Origin: Canna indica
Taxonomy: Eukaryota > Streptophyta > Magnoliopsida > Zingiberales > Cannaceae
DNA: 64,000 nucleotides
Reading direction: 5' to 3'
Assembly: GCA_034359265.1 (NCBI GenBank)
Contig: CP136891.1
Coordinates: 85,268,001-85,332,000, forward strand
Shown piece after piece: positions 26,001 to 36,250 of the stretch; within the stretch, counting starts at the first letter, position 1, and each line of letters starts with the position of its first letter. The position numbers and the translations under genes were made by a program. The notes under the pieces were generated by a model that did not search any database, was not told the origin of the DNA, and saw only the letters and a program-made list of their open reading frames with translations.

Positions 26001-27100
26001 ACACGGTACGGTCCGGTATGGAAAATAGCATACCGGTTTTTTTTTTTTTTTTTTAAGAGTTAGATATAACTCTAATAATACATAATTGATGAATAAATGC
26101 TTAAAATCAATATTCAAATGTCAAATACATAAATTTCAATGTTTAAAAGCCATTTGGTACTCTATTAGGATTTTTCATAGATACAAGAGAATAACATTAG
26201 AATTAATACCATGTGTTGGTACGCAACATAAGACGTACCAACTCATGATATTCATCATCTTAGTTGATGTTGCGCTACGTCTTATGTTGCGCTACGCAGA
26301 GTCTTCGGCGGTCAAGGGGGCAGCGCCCCCTGCCAGGGGTGTGGGGGCGGAGCCCCCGGAAATTTTTTAGACCCTTTGGGTTGTGGGCCTATGTCGCCCT
26401 ATATTAATTCTAATGTAATTCTCTTGTATCGAGAAATCCCAATAGAGTACCAAATGGCTTTTAAACATTGTATTCATGTATTTGACATTTGAATATTGAT
26501 TTTAAGCATTTCTTCATCAATTATGTATTATTAGAATTATATCTAACTCTAAAAAAAAACCGATATCGTGTAATACCGGGCGGTATAATACATATACCGC
26601 CCGGTATAATACATATACCGCCCTTACCGGGCGGTATATGGCGAAATACCGCCATATACCGCCCGGTATACATGATATACCCGGTATTTTCAAATACCGG
26701 GTATATCGAATACCGGAATCCCCAAAAACCGGTATATACCGTTTCGGGCGGTATTTTAAACCTTAAGTAGAACCAGTAAAGAAAATGATGAGAAGTTGGT
26801 GAATGGATGGGAAAATAGTTTTTTAATTACAAAAATTATTTTAAAGGCAACAAGGGAGTGTTGAGTGGATAAGAAGGGATAGTCTAATACATTTTTAAAC
26901 TGAGGGGAGGTCCAAGGAATTTAGGTAAAATATACGGGTGGTTGTAGCAATTAATCCTAATTAAAATAAGCATCCTTCTGCTTATGCATGTTATGCCATC
27001 TCTAGTGTAAATTTCATTCATTTTTTTTAAAGATTACACTGAATCTGTGGATTTCTTCATAAAATTGCAGGTTTCTTATCATAAAGCACTGAACCATTGA
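14024..27100 (+). CDS. PUS7: TruD/PUS7-family pseudouridine synthase
   Basis: This enzyme converts uridine to pseudouridine in tRNA and other RNAs (TruD/PUS7 family). Twenty exons: 14024-14109, 14191-14269, 14358-14552, 14632-14849, 16127-16199, 16293-16349, 17688-17767, 17848-17910, 18019-18106, 18208-18310, 18401-18504, 19399-19472, 22389-22453, 23411-23580, 24428-24495, 24576-24636, 24892-24929, 25082-25150, 25258-25564, 27071-27100. Phases agree throughout and give 675 aa. The catalytic Asp is D228 in FAGTKDKR. The family NYxGxQRFG motif is NYYGLQRFG at about residues 308-316, and a PRTLRMMYVHSYQSYLWN block follows. Intron 10 is AT-AC (U12 type) and intron 13 is GC-AG. I chose ATG 14024 (context ACCATGG) because the protein then starts at MAKSLDE; an in-frame ATG at 13910 is also possible. 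AATAAA at 27190 is a candidate poly(A) signal. Confidence 0.95.
18311..18400 (+). other. U12-type AT-AC intron of the PUS7-type gene
   Basis: A 90-bp intron starts ATATCCTT, an exact match to the minor-spliceosome AT-AC donor, and ends TTCAAAC. A branch site (ATCCTTGAC, branch A at 18388) lies 12 nt before the 3' end, the spacing typical of U12 introns. Removing it joins ...LDPKEG to ERPFIREAREYYKEHGD in frame. GT-AG alternatives in this stretch lead to stops or frame loss. Confidence 0.92.
18901..19165 (+). mobile_element. Non-autonomous hAT element, copy C (short form)
   Basis: A 265-bp element with ends CAAGGTTCAAAAAT and CAAAGTTTTAAATAC (reverse complement) and a perfect 8-bp duplication CTTGTAAG (18893-18900, 19166-19173). 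The subterminal CCGCCCGATACGGGC and CCGTACCGG blocks place it in the family. The core differs from the long copies and is made of inverted TATGGTGC/GCACCATA repeats. It lies in the 18505-19398 intron of the pseudouridine synthase gene. Confidence 0.88.
19903..20725 (-). mobile_element. Non-autonomous hAT element, copy D
   Basis: An 823-bp element with ends CATGGTTTAAAAT and CATGGTTCAAAAAAT (reverse complement) and a perfect 8-bp duplication ATTGGGAT (19895-19902, 20726-20733). It is inverted relative to copies A-C. The right half is a dense array of CCGGGCGGTAT palindromes. The centre holds the shared arms with LTR-like sequence, including ccctatataaactcc. It lies in the 19473-22388 intron. 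Confidence 0.88.
21429..21734 (+). mobile_element. Miniature LTR retrotransposon (TRIM/SMART-like), copy 2
   Basis: A 306-bp element with an 85-bp left LTR (21429-21513, TG...TA, the terminal CA being mutated) and an 82-bp right LTR (21653-21734, TG...CA). A primer-binding site close to the initiator-Met type (tggtaagagagc) follows the left LTR immediately. The flanks AAGTA and AGGTA match at 4 of 5 positions, a likely target duplication. There is no ORF. The LTRs are nearly the same as in the copy at 6235. Confidence 0.8.
22454..23410 (+). other. GC-AG intron of the PUS7-type gene
   Basis: The exon ends AAATATG and the intron begins gcaagt, the best GC donor consensus, and ends tatgacag. 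This keeps the conserved ...RVQKYG|ISQVVLGDLVF reading in frame. A GT two bases inside the intron (caa|gtttt) would shift the frame. Confidence 0.85.
25936..26765 (-). mobile_element. Non-autonomous hAT element, copy E
   Basis: An 830-bp element with ends CAAGGTTTAAAAT and TAAGGTTTAAAAT (reverse complement) and a perfect 8-bp duplication AGTAGAAC (25928-25935, 26766-26773). The arms again carry caagagaat/attctcttg and tatgtcgccctatattaa sequence. A GC-rich block at about 26308-26360 holds two strong stem-loops (gggggcagcgccccc and gggggcggagccccc). It lies in the last intron (25565-27070) of the pseudouridine synthase gene. Confidence 0.88.
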
Positions 27101-29056
27101 ATCTTTTGGGCGTTGCAAATTTGTTTTTCTTTGGATGAATTCTGTTGAAAATGAAGCTCAACGAGCCTTCTACGGAATAATAAAGCTGAAGTAGCCTTCA
27201 TTCTATATTGCTCACGCGAATTTCATGGAAAAATGCATGTTAAGTTATTTTTTAAAAACAAATTGGTTAGTTGATATATCACTTGCCGTCCTATTGGAAA
27301 TCATACTTCAATAGCAACTTTTTAATACACATTCGGTGGCAGTGAGGACTTTTTCAAAATCAATGGATCAGATGTCATTGGCTGACTGATTTACCAGCTG
27401 CAATTCTGCTTGACCAACTCATTGATTTGGTGCAAGTAGCAACTTGATTCAACTAGTGGGCAGAAACTATGCTAATAGGTTTCCTCTGAATAGATTTCCT
27501 CCAAATAGATTATTCCTCCAAGTAACAACTGTCTAATTTCATTCCTGCAGTACAGGGAAGCAGTCTGGGAATTTTTTTTGCTGTATATTGATAGAGGGAA
27601 GCATGAATTGCATCTTAATTTCACTTTTACTATTGCAGTTATACTCTTGCATTAAGATAATTGTATCTTTTCTTTATCAGCTTGCTTAGAATGAAAAAAA
27701 ATTGTGGAATTGAAATTCTCATTCCATAGTTTTAATGACAGATGCAATTCCTTTCTCTCCGTGGGATTCATCATATTGGTTCTCAATGTACTCAAATGCC
27801 GTTTGATTCATCATATCGTTCATCTTGCAAGCTCTTACTCCAGGCTAAGCTCTTTTCGGTTTGCCTAATTTCTCCTGCTTAAACTACAGAAATTTGTTTG
27901 CCTCCTTACAGAAGAATTTGCTCCTTGCAATTACTCAAGTCTCAAACTATCATCTTTATTTCGCATCTTTTCATGTTCCCTGTGGAGGCCTTGTATGTCA
28001 CTATTAGTCCAGGTAAATCTTTGCTCGTGAGAATAAAATAATAGGACAAGGGGGTGAATTATAGTTCCATGTCTGAGGGATAAAGAGAATTTCATCTCAT
28101 TTCCATTTGCTAAATGAACGTATTATAGAAGTCCAGGTATCCTGCTCATTTTCCTCGATGTGATAACAAGTGGAAGGCTTCAGACTCCGCATCTCTCGAG
28201 GGGATATCTTTTTGTGACTTCATTGGTGCTAATGCATAGTCGTGAGACCCTCCCTACCCGAACGTCAATTTGCTCAAGCATTACGTCCAATTGGGTCAGT
28301 GGCTCAAATTGGTCTCACCTGATCTTGTTATTAAAGTGAGAATTGAAATCATATATAATTTCATAAATAAGGATATATATATATATATAACCTTTTTTAG
28401 AAAAGGAATACATATAGATTAAAATAATGAAATTGTTTCTAAAAAATCACTTAAAAATATAAGATATCAATAAGACAAATATGACAAATGATTACATTTT
28501 CACAGTTATAGCATATTTCAGGAACCTTTCAATATATTGCTTTTCATATTGTGTTAACTTTGTTTTCTACATATTTGACGTTATTAAAATTGAAAATCCT
28601 TGTCTGCAAAAAAATATATCAGTTATTACTATATAACATAATCAGAATATATGCAGATCATTTTCTAGAAATTTGATTCTCTTTACTCGAGTCTTCAATG
28701 TTACTTTTTTCATTTCATATATCAATTACAAAATAATTACATCCAACCAAATCCTCCTCTTAAATTCAAAATTAATCAGTATTGCATGCTCAATATCACC
28801 CAGACACCGGAAATGCCACTCAACATTAGCAGCTCAATAATAATTACAGAAGGCCTATCAAACACCTCTTAACAAACCAGTTCTCCATTGAGCAATAATT
28901 CTTGCAATGAAGAACTTTAGGAGATCAGAAGAACAATCTACATTCAACAAAATAAAAAGAAAAAATATATATTAGGCATTCAATTAGTTAAAGTAGTTGT
29001 ATGTTTGCACGAATCATCTATTCATATCATGGTGAGTGATAGAAGCAGCATGAGAG
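27101..29056. other. Convergent intergenic region between PUS7-type gene and NET1
   Basis: This holds the 3' UTR of the pseudouridine synthase (AATAAA at 27190-27195) and, on the other strand, the 3' flank of the NET1-type gene. A (TA)n run sits at 28373-28389. No further gene is supported. Confidence 0.6.
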
Positions 29057-32000
29057 TTAGTCACCCTTTGTCTTCGGCTTCATGCATCCACAGGAGCCTC
29101 TTTTCTTCCTGCGGTTATCTTTCCTTCCATATATATACTCCTTCAGAAGCATTCCAGATTTTCCCACCACTTTAGTCTTGTTGATGTGTTCTTCCTCCAG
29201 TTTCTGCAAAGTGTACTGTATTTTCTGAAAATCGAACTCCAATTTTCCAATTTTTTCAGACATCTTATCCACCCGATCCAAGATCTGCCTTCTGCTTCTG
29301 TTTCCAGCATCTTTCTTCTCACCAATCTGGTTGCAGGTATCAGACAAGTCTCCTGCTTTCTTTGTCAACTTGCTATTGATGTCAACCAACTTAGAGATGG
29401 TTGTCTCAGCCTCTTTCAGCTGTACTTTGACAACTTCCAGATCAAGTGTTTTTGGGTTGTTAATCTTTTCTAATGCTTCCACGTTTTTGTTTGTTTCTTG
29501 TAGGCTTGCCGTAAGAGCCGAGAGCCTTTGAGCATCAGAAGAAAGCCTTTCCATGATCCTTTGATTCCATTCCTGTTGGGACTCTGCTTTCATTGGTAAC
29601 TCTAGCTTGTCAACACCCAACTCTTTCTCGGACACCGGCTCACTTGAAGGATGGCTTCCTTCCACTTCCTCAATCTGGTGATCTGCTGCACTATGCTCCT
29701 CGATTAGGAAAGGTGATTTCTCCTTTTGGTTGCTGCTAGCACCTTCAGTTGTTGTTCCCCACAATTCAAGTTTCTGATCTGAGGTTGAATTAGCATTTGC
29801 TCTCTTTCTTGCTCCATGATAATGGATGTTGTTTGTCTGCTGTGAAGAATTCAAAACGACGTCGAGCTTTATATCTCTCATGATCCTTTCATACTTTATC
29901 TTTCTGCCATCACTGTGCAAATTGTCCTTTGATCTCAATGTCTCAATCTCTTTCCATGCAGCCTCTATGCTAGCATTTGAGTCTAATCTTTCCAGCTCCA
30001 AGAGGCTCCTGGTATCCCTCACCAGTTTCTGAAGTGCCCTGATCTTGGTTTGCAAATCTTGCAACTCTAAGATTCCTGGCTGCAACCTGGCACCGTAAGT
30101 TTGAGTTAGTTTTTCACTCTTCTTGTGCGCACATCCTCCTTCTTTATCCTGCATTAAACACTGACTTTTCCTATATCAGACTTGTAATTTCTCTTTGTTA
30201 AACTCTAGTATTGATTTCTTTCTATTAAAGATGAATTAGGAGAGATTCTTATTTCCTATGCTCTTTGTTTGTTCACTGATAATTTGTATATTCAATTCAA
30301 CTGAAGAAATGTGAGGCTCAAGAATAGAATACCTGTTTTCCCGGATTGTTTGGTGAAGGATGCTTCTTCCCCAAAGAGAGAGCCTGTTCTTCCAGGATAG
30401 TGATATCATCCCAAAATGTACCTAGAAGTGACATGTAGGCCTTCAGCTCTTCCTTCAATCTTCTGTTATCTATTTCCAGGGCTTTCACTTTTTCATTCAA
30501 TTCATTTACTGAAGCATCTTTAAGCATGATCTCCTCATGTAGAGCCTTCCTATGTAACATGGCACTTCTTTCAATGCTCTCACATGTTAGTATCAGTTCA
30601 ATAACCTTTTGCCTAAAGAGTTTTGCACTAATTGTAGCACAATGAATATCATTCAACAGCAATAAAGTTTCTTCTTCAGGGGACTTGATCTCATCAGTAC
30701 TCTTTCGCAAGTCGGAATTCAGATTCTCTTCTTTGTTCTGTAATAACTTGTCGCCATCAGTCTTCATTTTTTCAATTTCCAATTTCATAGTCTCATTTGT
30801 TTGATGAAGACATGCAAGTTCTTTCCTCTGTGTCTCATGATCTTCTGATAATGTGAAGACTTTTTTCCCCATCTTAGTATCTTCTAGGCATTGATGCAAG
30901 TTTGAGAGTTGTGATATTTGTGCTTGCTTCTTTTCTTCTGGCAAGTCCTCATTCTTTCCTGTTTGCGAATGTAGGTTCAGTTGTTCACATACATTTATTA
31001 CATTTCTAGCCATGTTTAAATCTTCATGGAGTCTTGACAAGAATCTTCTGCAGTCTTCCAAGTTGGTAAATGGTACTTTGAGCTGTTTGTTCTCTAGTTG
31101 GAGAACTTCAACTTTCTTGTTGACTAGTGTAATCTCCTGAACAAGCTCATTTTGTGCCTTGCAAAGGAAGTCCCTTTCATCAGTTAGTATCTGTAGCTCC
31201 AATCCTTTCTCAGCAAGGTAATTCTTGAGTGCCACAGAAAGGTAATCCAAGGTCATGATCTCTGAGAGTATGGCATTGTTCTCCTCTTCCAGTTTCCCGT
31301 TCTTCCTTCTCAGTTCATGAAGTTTATCAGAGAGGATCTTTTTCTCTTCAAACATCTTAGAGTTTTCGGTTTGCAGCGTGCGGTGCAACTCTTGTAACTG
31401 TGACAACTGTCCAAATAGAATATCCACTTCAGCTTTTAGCAGTTCTTCTCTTTGGTTGCCAACCTGCAACTTCTCTTTCAGTTGATTGTTCATCTCAAGG
31501 ATCTCATCATTCTTGTCTCTAAGAAATTTGAACTCTTCTTCTTTCAGTTTAGATTCTTGGTCAAGCACCATAACTTCTGCTCTGAGATCTGCAACATACA
31601 GTCCAAACTGCTCGAGAAGAGTAACGACAACTGATTTTTCAAGAATCAGAATTTGTTTTTCATCATGGGCATCTGATATAGATTTAAGTAGGTGTCTCAC
31701 TTCACAAAAAAATAGCTGTAAAAGAAACTCATCTTTGACATCATCTAAAGCAACATATTTCAGATCCACCTTGAGTATTTTTATTATTCGGAGAATCCAT
31801 TCCCTTACCTTCTCTCTTTGTTTTGCTGAAGATGTAACTTTTTTCTCTTTAATGTGGCATTCTTGCTTGAGCTCAGCTATTAGTTTCTCTGCACATTTTA
31901 TCATCTCTTTTTGTTTTTGAAGTTCAACTGATTGGCTCAAATTCTCCTCCTTGGTATTGCATAAACATTGCTGCAAGATAAAAATCTCAAGTTGAGCATT

Positions 32001-35000
32001 CATGACACTTTGTTGTTCCGCTTCAAGCTCTTGCTGCCTCTCCCAACATTGTTTTTCCAGGTGATAGATCTGCTTTTCCAGTGCACCCAGCTGGTTTTCA
32101 CTTGAATGAATAAGAGCTTTATGCTTTTCCTTTTCCAGCCTCAGAAGCTCTTGCAACTCTGCAATTTGACGAAGTACCGGAGCTTTCTCAATCTCTAGAT
32201 TTGAGCATTTGCCTTCTAATTCATTGTAGCTTTTCTCCAAGTTTCTTAAACTCCAGCTGATGCTTTCCACCTGAGACAATGATCATTTTCAATCTTAGAA
32301 AAATCTGGATATAGAGTCAAGTGGTAAATGAAATTACATTGATCATGTACCTTTGACACAACAATGCCCTTTTCAGAAAGAAGAGCAGATTTCTCATCGC
32401 GAAGAGATTGACAGGACTCATCCAAGAGTTTCAGGTTTGCTTTCAGATTATCCAGTTCAACTTTCGCATTGGAGAGGGAGTTCTCCAAGAATGTGTTTTT
32501 GCATAGAAGTTTCTCGATATTCCGAGTAGCGGCATCCATATGGGAGACAAGTACAGCCTTTTCAGTTTGATCAAGAGAAATTCTGTTACGGAGATTCTCA
32601 CCTGAGTCTTCCAGTATTTTTACTTTCTTTCGTATTTCCTTCAGTTCAACATTTGCATCCGCAAGTGAATTTTCCAGTATTTTGTTCCTCTCTGACATTG
32701 CTTGAGTATGTTTCATATTCTGCAAATAAAGAACTTTTTCATGTTGATGTTTCTTGATGACCTCATTTAAGTCATCGTTTCCATCTTTCAACTGTTTTAC
32801 CATTGCCTGGAGGGACTCCATCTCCAAAGTGACTGCTTGAATTTGTCCTTGCAGCATCTTATGTCTGTGTTCTGAATTATTCGTGTCTTCTTTAAGTTGA
32901 GACAGCTCAAGATGAAGAATTTCCTTTTCCCCTCCACAAACTCTCATTTCATCTTCAAGTTTCTCCTTCGAGCTCTTCAGGAAGATTATCTCATCCTGTA
33001 GATTGATAATCTTGATAGTAGATGAAAGTTTTTGCTCATTCAGTCTGCCATTTTCCTGCCTAATCTTTTCCAATTCTTCCTCCAAGCTAAATTTAATCAA
33101 TTCCACCTCTTGCAACTTCTTATGAACACTTCTGGTCTCTTCCTGGGATTCAGAATACTGCTGCTGAAATTGTTCCAACTTCTCCAAGTAGACTACCTTT
33201 TCATTCTCCTGTTTCTCAATTGTCTCATTAAGTTCATCATTTTGATCTCTCAAATTCTTTATTATTGCTTTGAGGGACTCCATTTCTGCGGTGACTGCTT
33301 CTATTTGTTCTTTTTGCACAAGATGTCTCTCCTCTAAGCTGATTTTGTTCTCTTTCAGTTGATGGAGCTCGAGATGAAAAACTTTCTTTTCCTCTCTGCG
33401 AATTTCCAGTTCATCCTCAAGTTTCCCTTTTAAATTCTTCAGGCAAATCATCTCATCTTGCAGATCGATCATCCTCAAAATAGATGAAAGTTTTTCTTCT
33501 TTCAGTCTCTCATTTTCCCCATGAATCTTCTGCAGTTCCTCCCTCAAGCTCAATTTAATCAGCTCTATCTCTTTCAACTTCTCATGCAAGCCTCTCACCT
33601 CTTCCTGGGCTTCACAGTACCGCTTCTCCGATTGTTCCAAGTTCTGCAAATAGTAGGCTTTCTCAGATTCATGTTCTTTAATGGTCTCTCTGAGGAACTT
33701 GTTTTGTACGGCGGCTTCTTGAATTTGTTCTTCTAGCACATGATGTGCTTGTTCTAAGTTGTTTTTGTCTTCTTTAAGTTGACAGAGCTCTTGGTAGAGA
33801 AGTTCCTTTTCCTCCCTACAAGACTTGACTTCATCTTGAAGCTTCCCTTTGAGTTCTCTAAGGACAATTATCTCATCTTGCAGATCAATTATCTTTAGAG
33901 TTGATGAAAGCTTTTGCTTATTCATTCTGGTATTTTCCTCCATAACTTTCTGCAGTTCTTCTTCCAAGCTCAATTTGGTAGATTCCACCTCTTTCAACTT
34001 CTCAAGTGCAATTCTCATGTCTTCCTGGGATTCAGCATATTTCTTTTCGATAGACTGGACCGCCATTTCGTTCTTCACACATCTTATATGTTCATCTTGC
34101 AAGGAGGTTTCCAGTTTTGCCAGCTCCTCTACCTTCATGTTAAGCTCTTCTTGTTGCTCTCTTTTCAGCTGCTCTACTTTCTCCAACTCCAACTGTAGGG
34201 ACTTGTTTGCCTTCTCTAAGAGAAGAATTTGCTCCTTGGACTTGCTCAAGCTCTCAGCTTCTTTTAGTACCTCATCATTTAGCCTCTTGAGGTCTTCTTG
34301 GATGCGACCAATTTCCACTTCGAGGAAAGATATTCTTGTCAAAGATTCATCGTACCGGGAAAGAGCATCTTCTTTTTCAGATCTTTCTTTGGAGTAGTCA
34401 TCTCTGAGCTGATCAACTTCTGTTTCAGCTTTGTAGGCACGCTCCAGCTCTAACGTTATCTGATTCCTGAATTCCATGTTTTCCTTCGACAACCGGGAGA
34501 TTTCTTCGCGAAGTGACTCCAATTTTGAGTCCTTTCCTCCATCTTGAAAATTCAAATCAGTCTCTTCAACAAAAACTCCACTCATCTTCATGGCATCATA
34601 AAGTGATGGCACAACTGAAGCATCAGAATTGAACAGCTCAAGCATTTCAGGATTAACTGGCTCCACATCTGAGGCAAGGAATCCAGATGCGGAGTCATCC
34701 GACAATTCGAGCGGGATTTGGTTTGGGAAGACGACTGCCATGGTTCGATGAGCCTGGCGAAGAACCCCGGTGGCATGATCATATCTTTCTGCTAAAGCGC
34801 GGTAAGCTCGGTAGAATTCCTCCACCAATTTCATAAGCTCGGGTCTTTTCTTGTAGTACATTTCTGCTCTTTTTGCAAAGGAATCAGCATCTTCTTCTAT
34901 AATTCTGATCATAGCTTTCACCTTGCCATCTATTTCTGTTCAGGTAGCAGCATATACTCAACTTTAATGAACATAGTACAAACCACAGTTTTATTGTACA

Positions 35001-35340
35001 AAATCAAGAGCCAAATAGGCAACATCTTAACATAATAATCCTACGTTTATGAAATACAATGATCCTACATTTATGCACAAAATGCAATCTCAAACTAATT
35101 GACCAACTATTTCATGTAAATTATATGGGTTCACTTTGTTGCATCGATAAGCTTCAAAAAATTATTATTTGGGGTGTAGAATGCATGCACATATAAATCA
35201 CAGGAAAAAGAAGGGTTGAAAAGTTTCCAAATACCTGCAAGATTCTCCTGCAGCCACTTAGAATTCTTTGAGCTGATATGACTATTCCACCACCATGAAT
35301 ACAAGCGTCTGGATTCAGAGTGTGAGAGTATTGTTGCCAT
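29057..35340 (-). CDS. NET1: NETWORKED 1-type actin-binding coiled-coil protein
   Basis: NET1 proteins bind actin filaments through an N-terminal NAB (KIP1-like) domain and link them to membranes such as plasma membrane and plasmodesmata (family knowledge). Four minus-strand exons: 35235-35340, 32351-34935, 30333-32270, 29057-30148, phase-consistent, 1906 aa. The start [18 protein letters not shown] is the classic NAB beginning; the domain runs to about residue 110 ([28 protein letters not shown]). The exon 2 acceptor at 34935 gives [12 protein letters not shown], matching the family better than an alternative AG 6 nt downstream. The rest is almost entirely charged heptad-type coiled coil. 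Residues about 333-780 are three tandem repeats of one another. The tail is basic and Cys-containing ([16 protein letters not shown]). The other plant NET subfamilies are shorter, so NET1 is preferred; A-D paralogue not assigned. Confidence 0.93.
32702..34045 (-). repeat. Three tandem ~150-aa coiled-coil repeats in NET1
   Basis: Within exon 2, three consecutive blocks align along their length: residues about 333-472 (140 aa), 473-626 (154 aa) and 627-780 (154 aa). Each has (K/Q)xYxESQE, then LSLEEELxK, then [15 protein letters not shown], then KLxDE, then EKxxxxLELxQLKE, and ends near LYLQNxE. The first block lacks about 14 residues present in the other two. The DNA is diverged, so the duplications are not recent. 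Confidence 0.85.
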
Positions 35341-36250
35341 GATCAGAGGCAAATTATTATTTTGATATCTGCTATCTAAAACCTTTGAATCACCATGAAA
35401 TCCCAGGTAGAATTAGATCCAGGCAAGAAGGAAGACTCAGCAGATTTCATGGTGCCAATTAAGACCCAAATGGAACTGGTTTTCAGTACCTATTCAACAA
35501 CAGAGAAGAATGTTGATATGTGATCCAAAGTAAAGTTAACCTAAACAGCAATCACTTGTGGAAAATAACATGAAGAGTCATAATTCAGTAACTTGAAAGA
35601 GAGGGATGAAAATGATATTTCGCCCACATTGATGTGGAGAGGCAGTAAGAAACCAAACCTTAGAGAACAACCCAAACTCTTTCCATATGCATCAGCAAGT
35701 TCATATCTGAAACCCAAGATAAATAATTTGCTTCAGTAAATTAAGTAGTACTAGAATTAGAACTCATAATTGAGCTTCATCTTGCTTGCCTGAGAATGAA
35801 ACCAATGAAATTTCTGGAAAACAACAGCTGCCGGAGAAGTGAAGATCCAGAATTGCAGATTAGCTTATAATTAATCAGAAAAAAAAATCTGAATGTCCAA
35901 ATTGGCATCAAATTGCTTGAAGAGTCAGAGAGATGAAGAAGATGGCTAAAGAATCAGCAAGAAGAGCAAAAGAACAACTCAAGAGAAGCATGAGAGGCAA
36001 AGAGGAATCTTAGCTGTGCCATTTCTGCACACTTTAAGTCCCTCTGCAAGTGGTAATTTAAGATCACAAAGAGGAGAGAGGAGACTGAAGCAGAATCATG
36101 GATGCCAAAGCTGTAGATTTGAGCCACTACAGCTTGGAAGAGATGGGGAATTAATTAACGGCTAACCACCAGCTTCACAGTAGGAGAGATGTACAGTGAA
36201 GGCTCAGCAGCAGAAGAAGAATGCAGTAAAATAATAGGAGCAGAAATGGA
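35341..36250 (-). promoter_or_regulatory. 5' leader and promoter region of the NET1-type gene
   Basis: This is upstream of the NET1 start on the minus strand. It probably contains non-coding leader exon(s) and perhaps a leader intron, but I cannot fix the transcription start or splice sites. No coding ORF is supported. Confidence 0.4.

Noticed and set aside
33849..34397. A 182-codon plus-strand frame rich in Ser and Phe
   Set aside because: It is the antisense shadow of the NET1 coiled coil; Glu and Lys codons read backwards give Ser, Phe and Leu. The same applies to 31486-31920.
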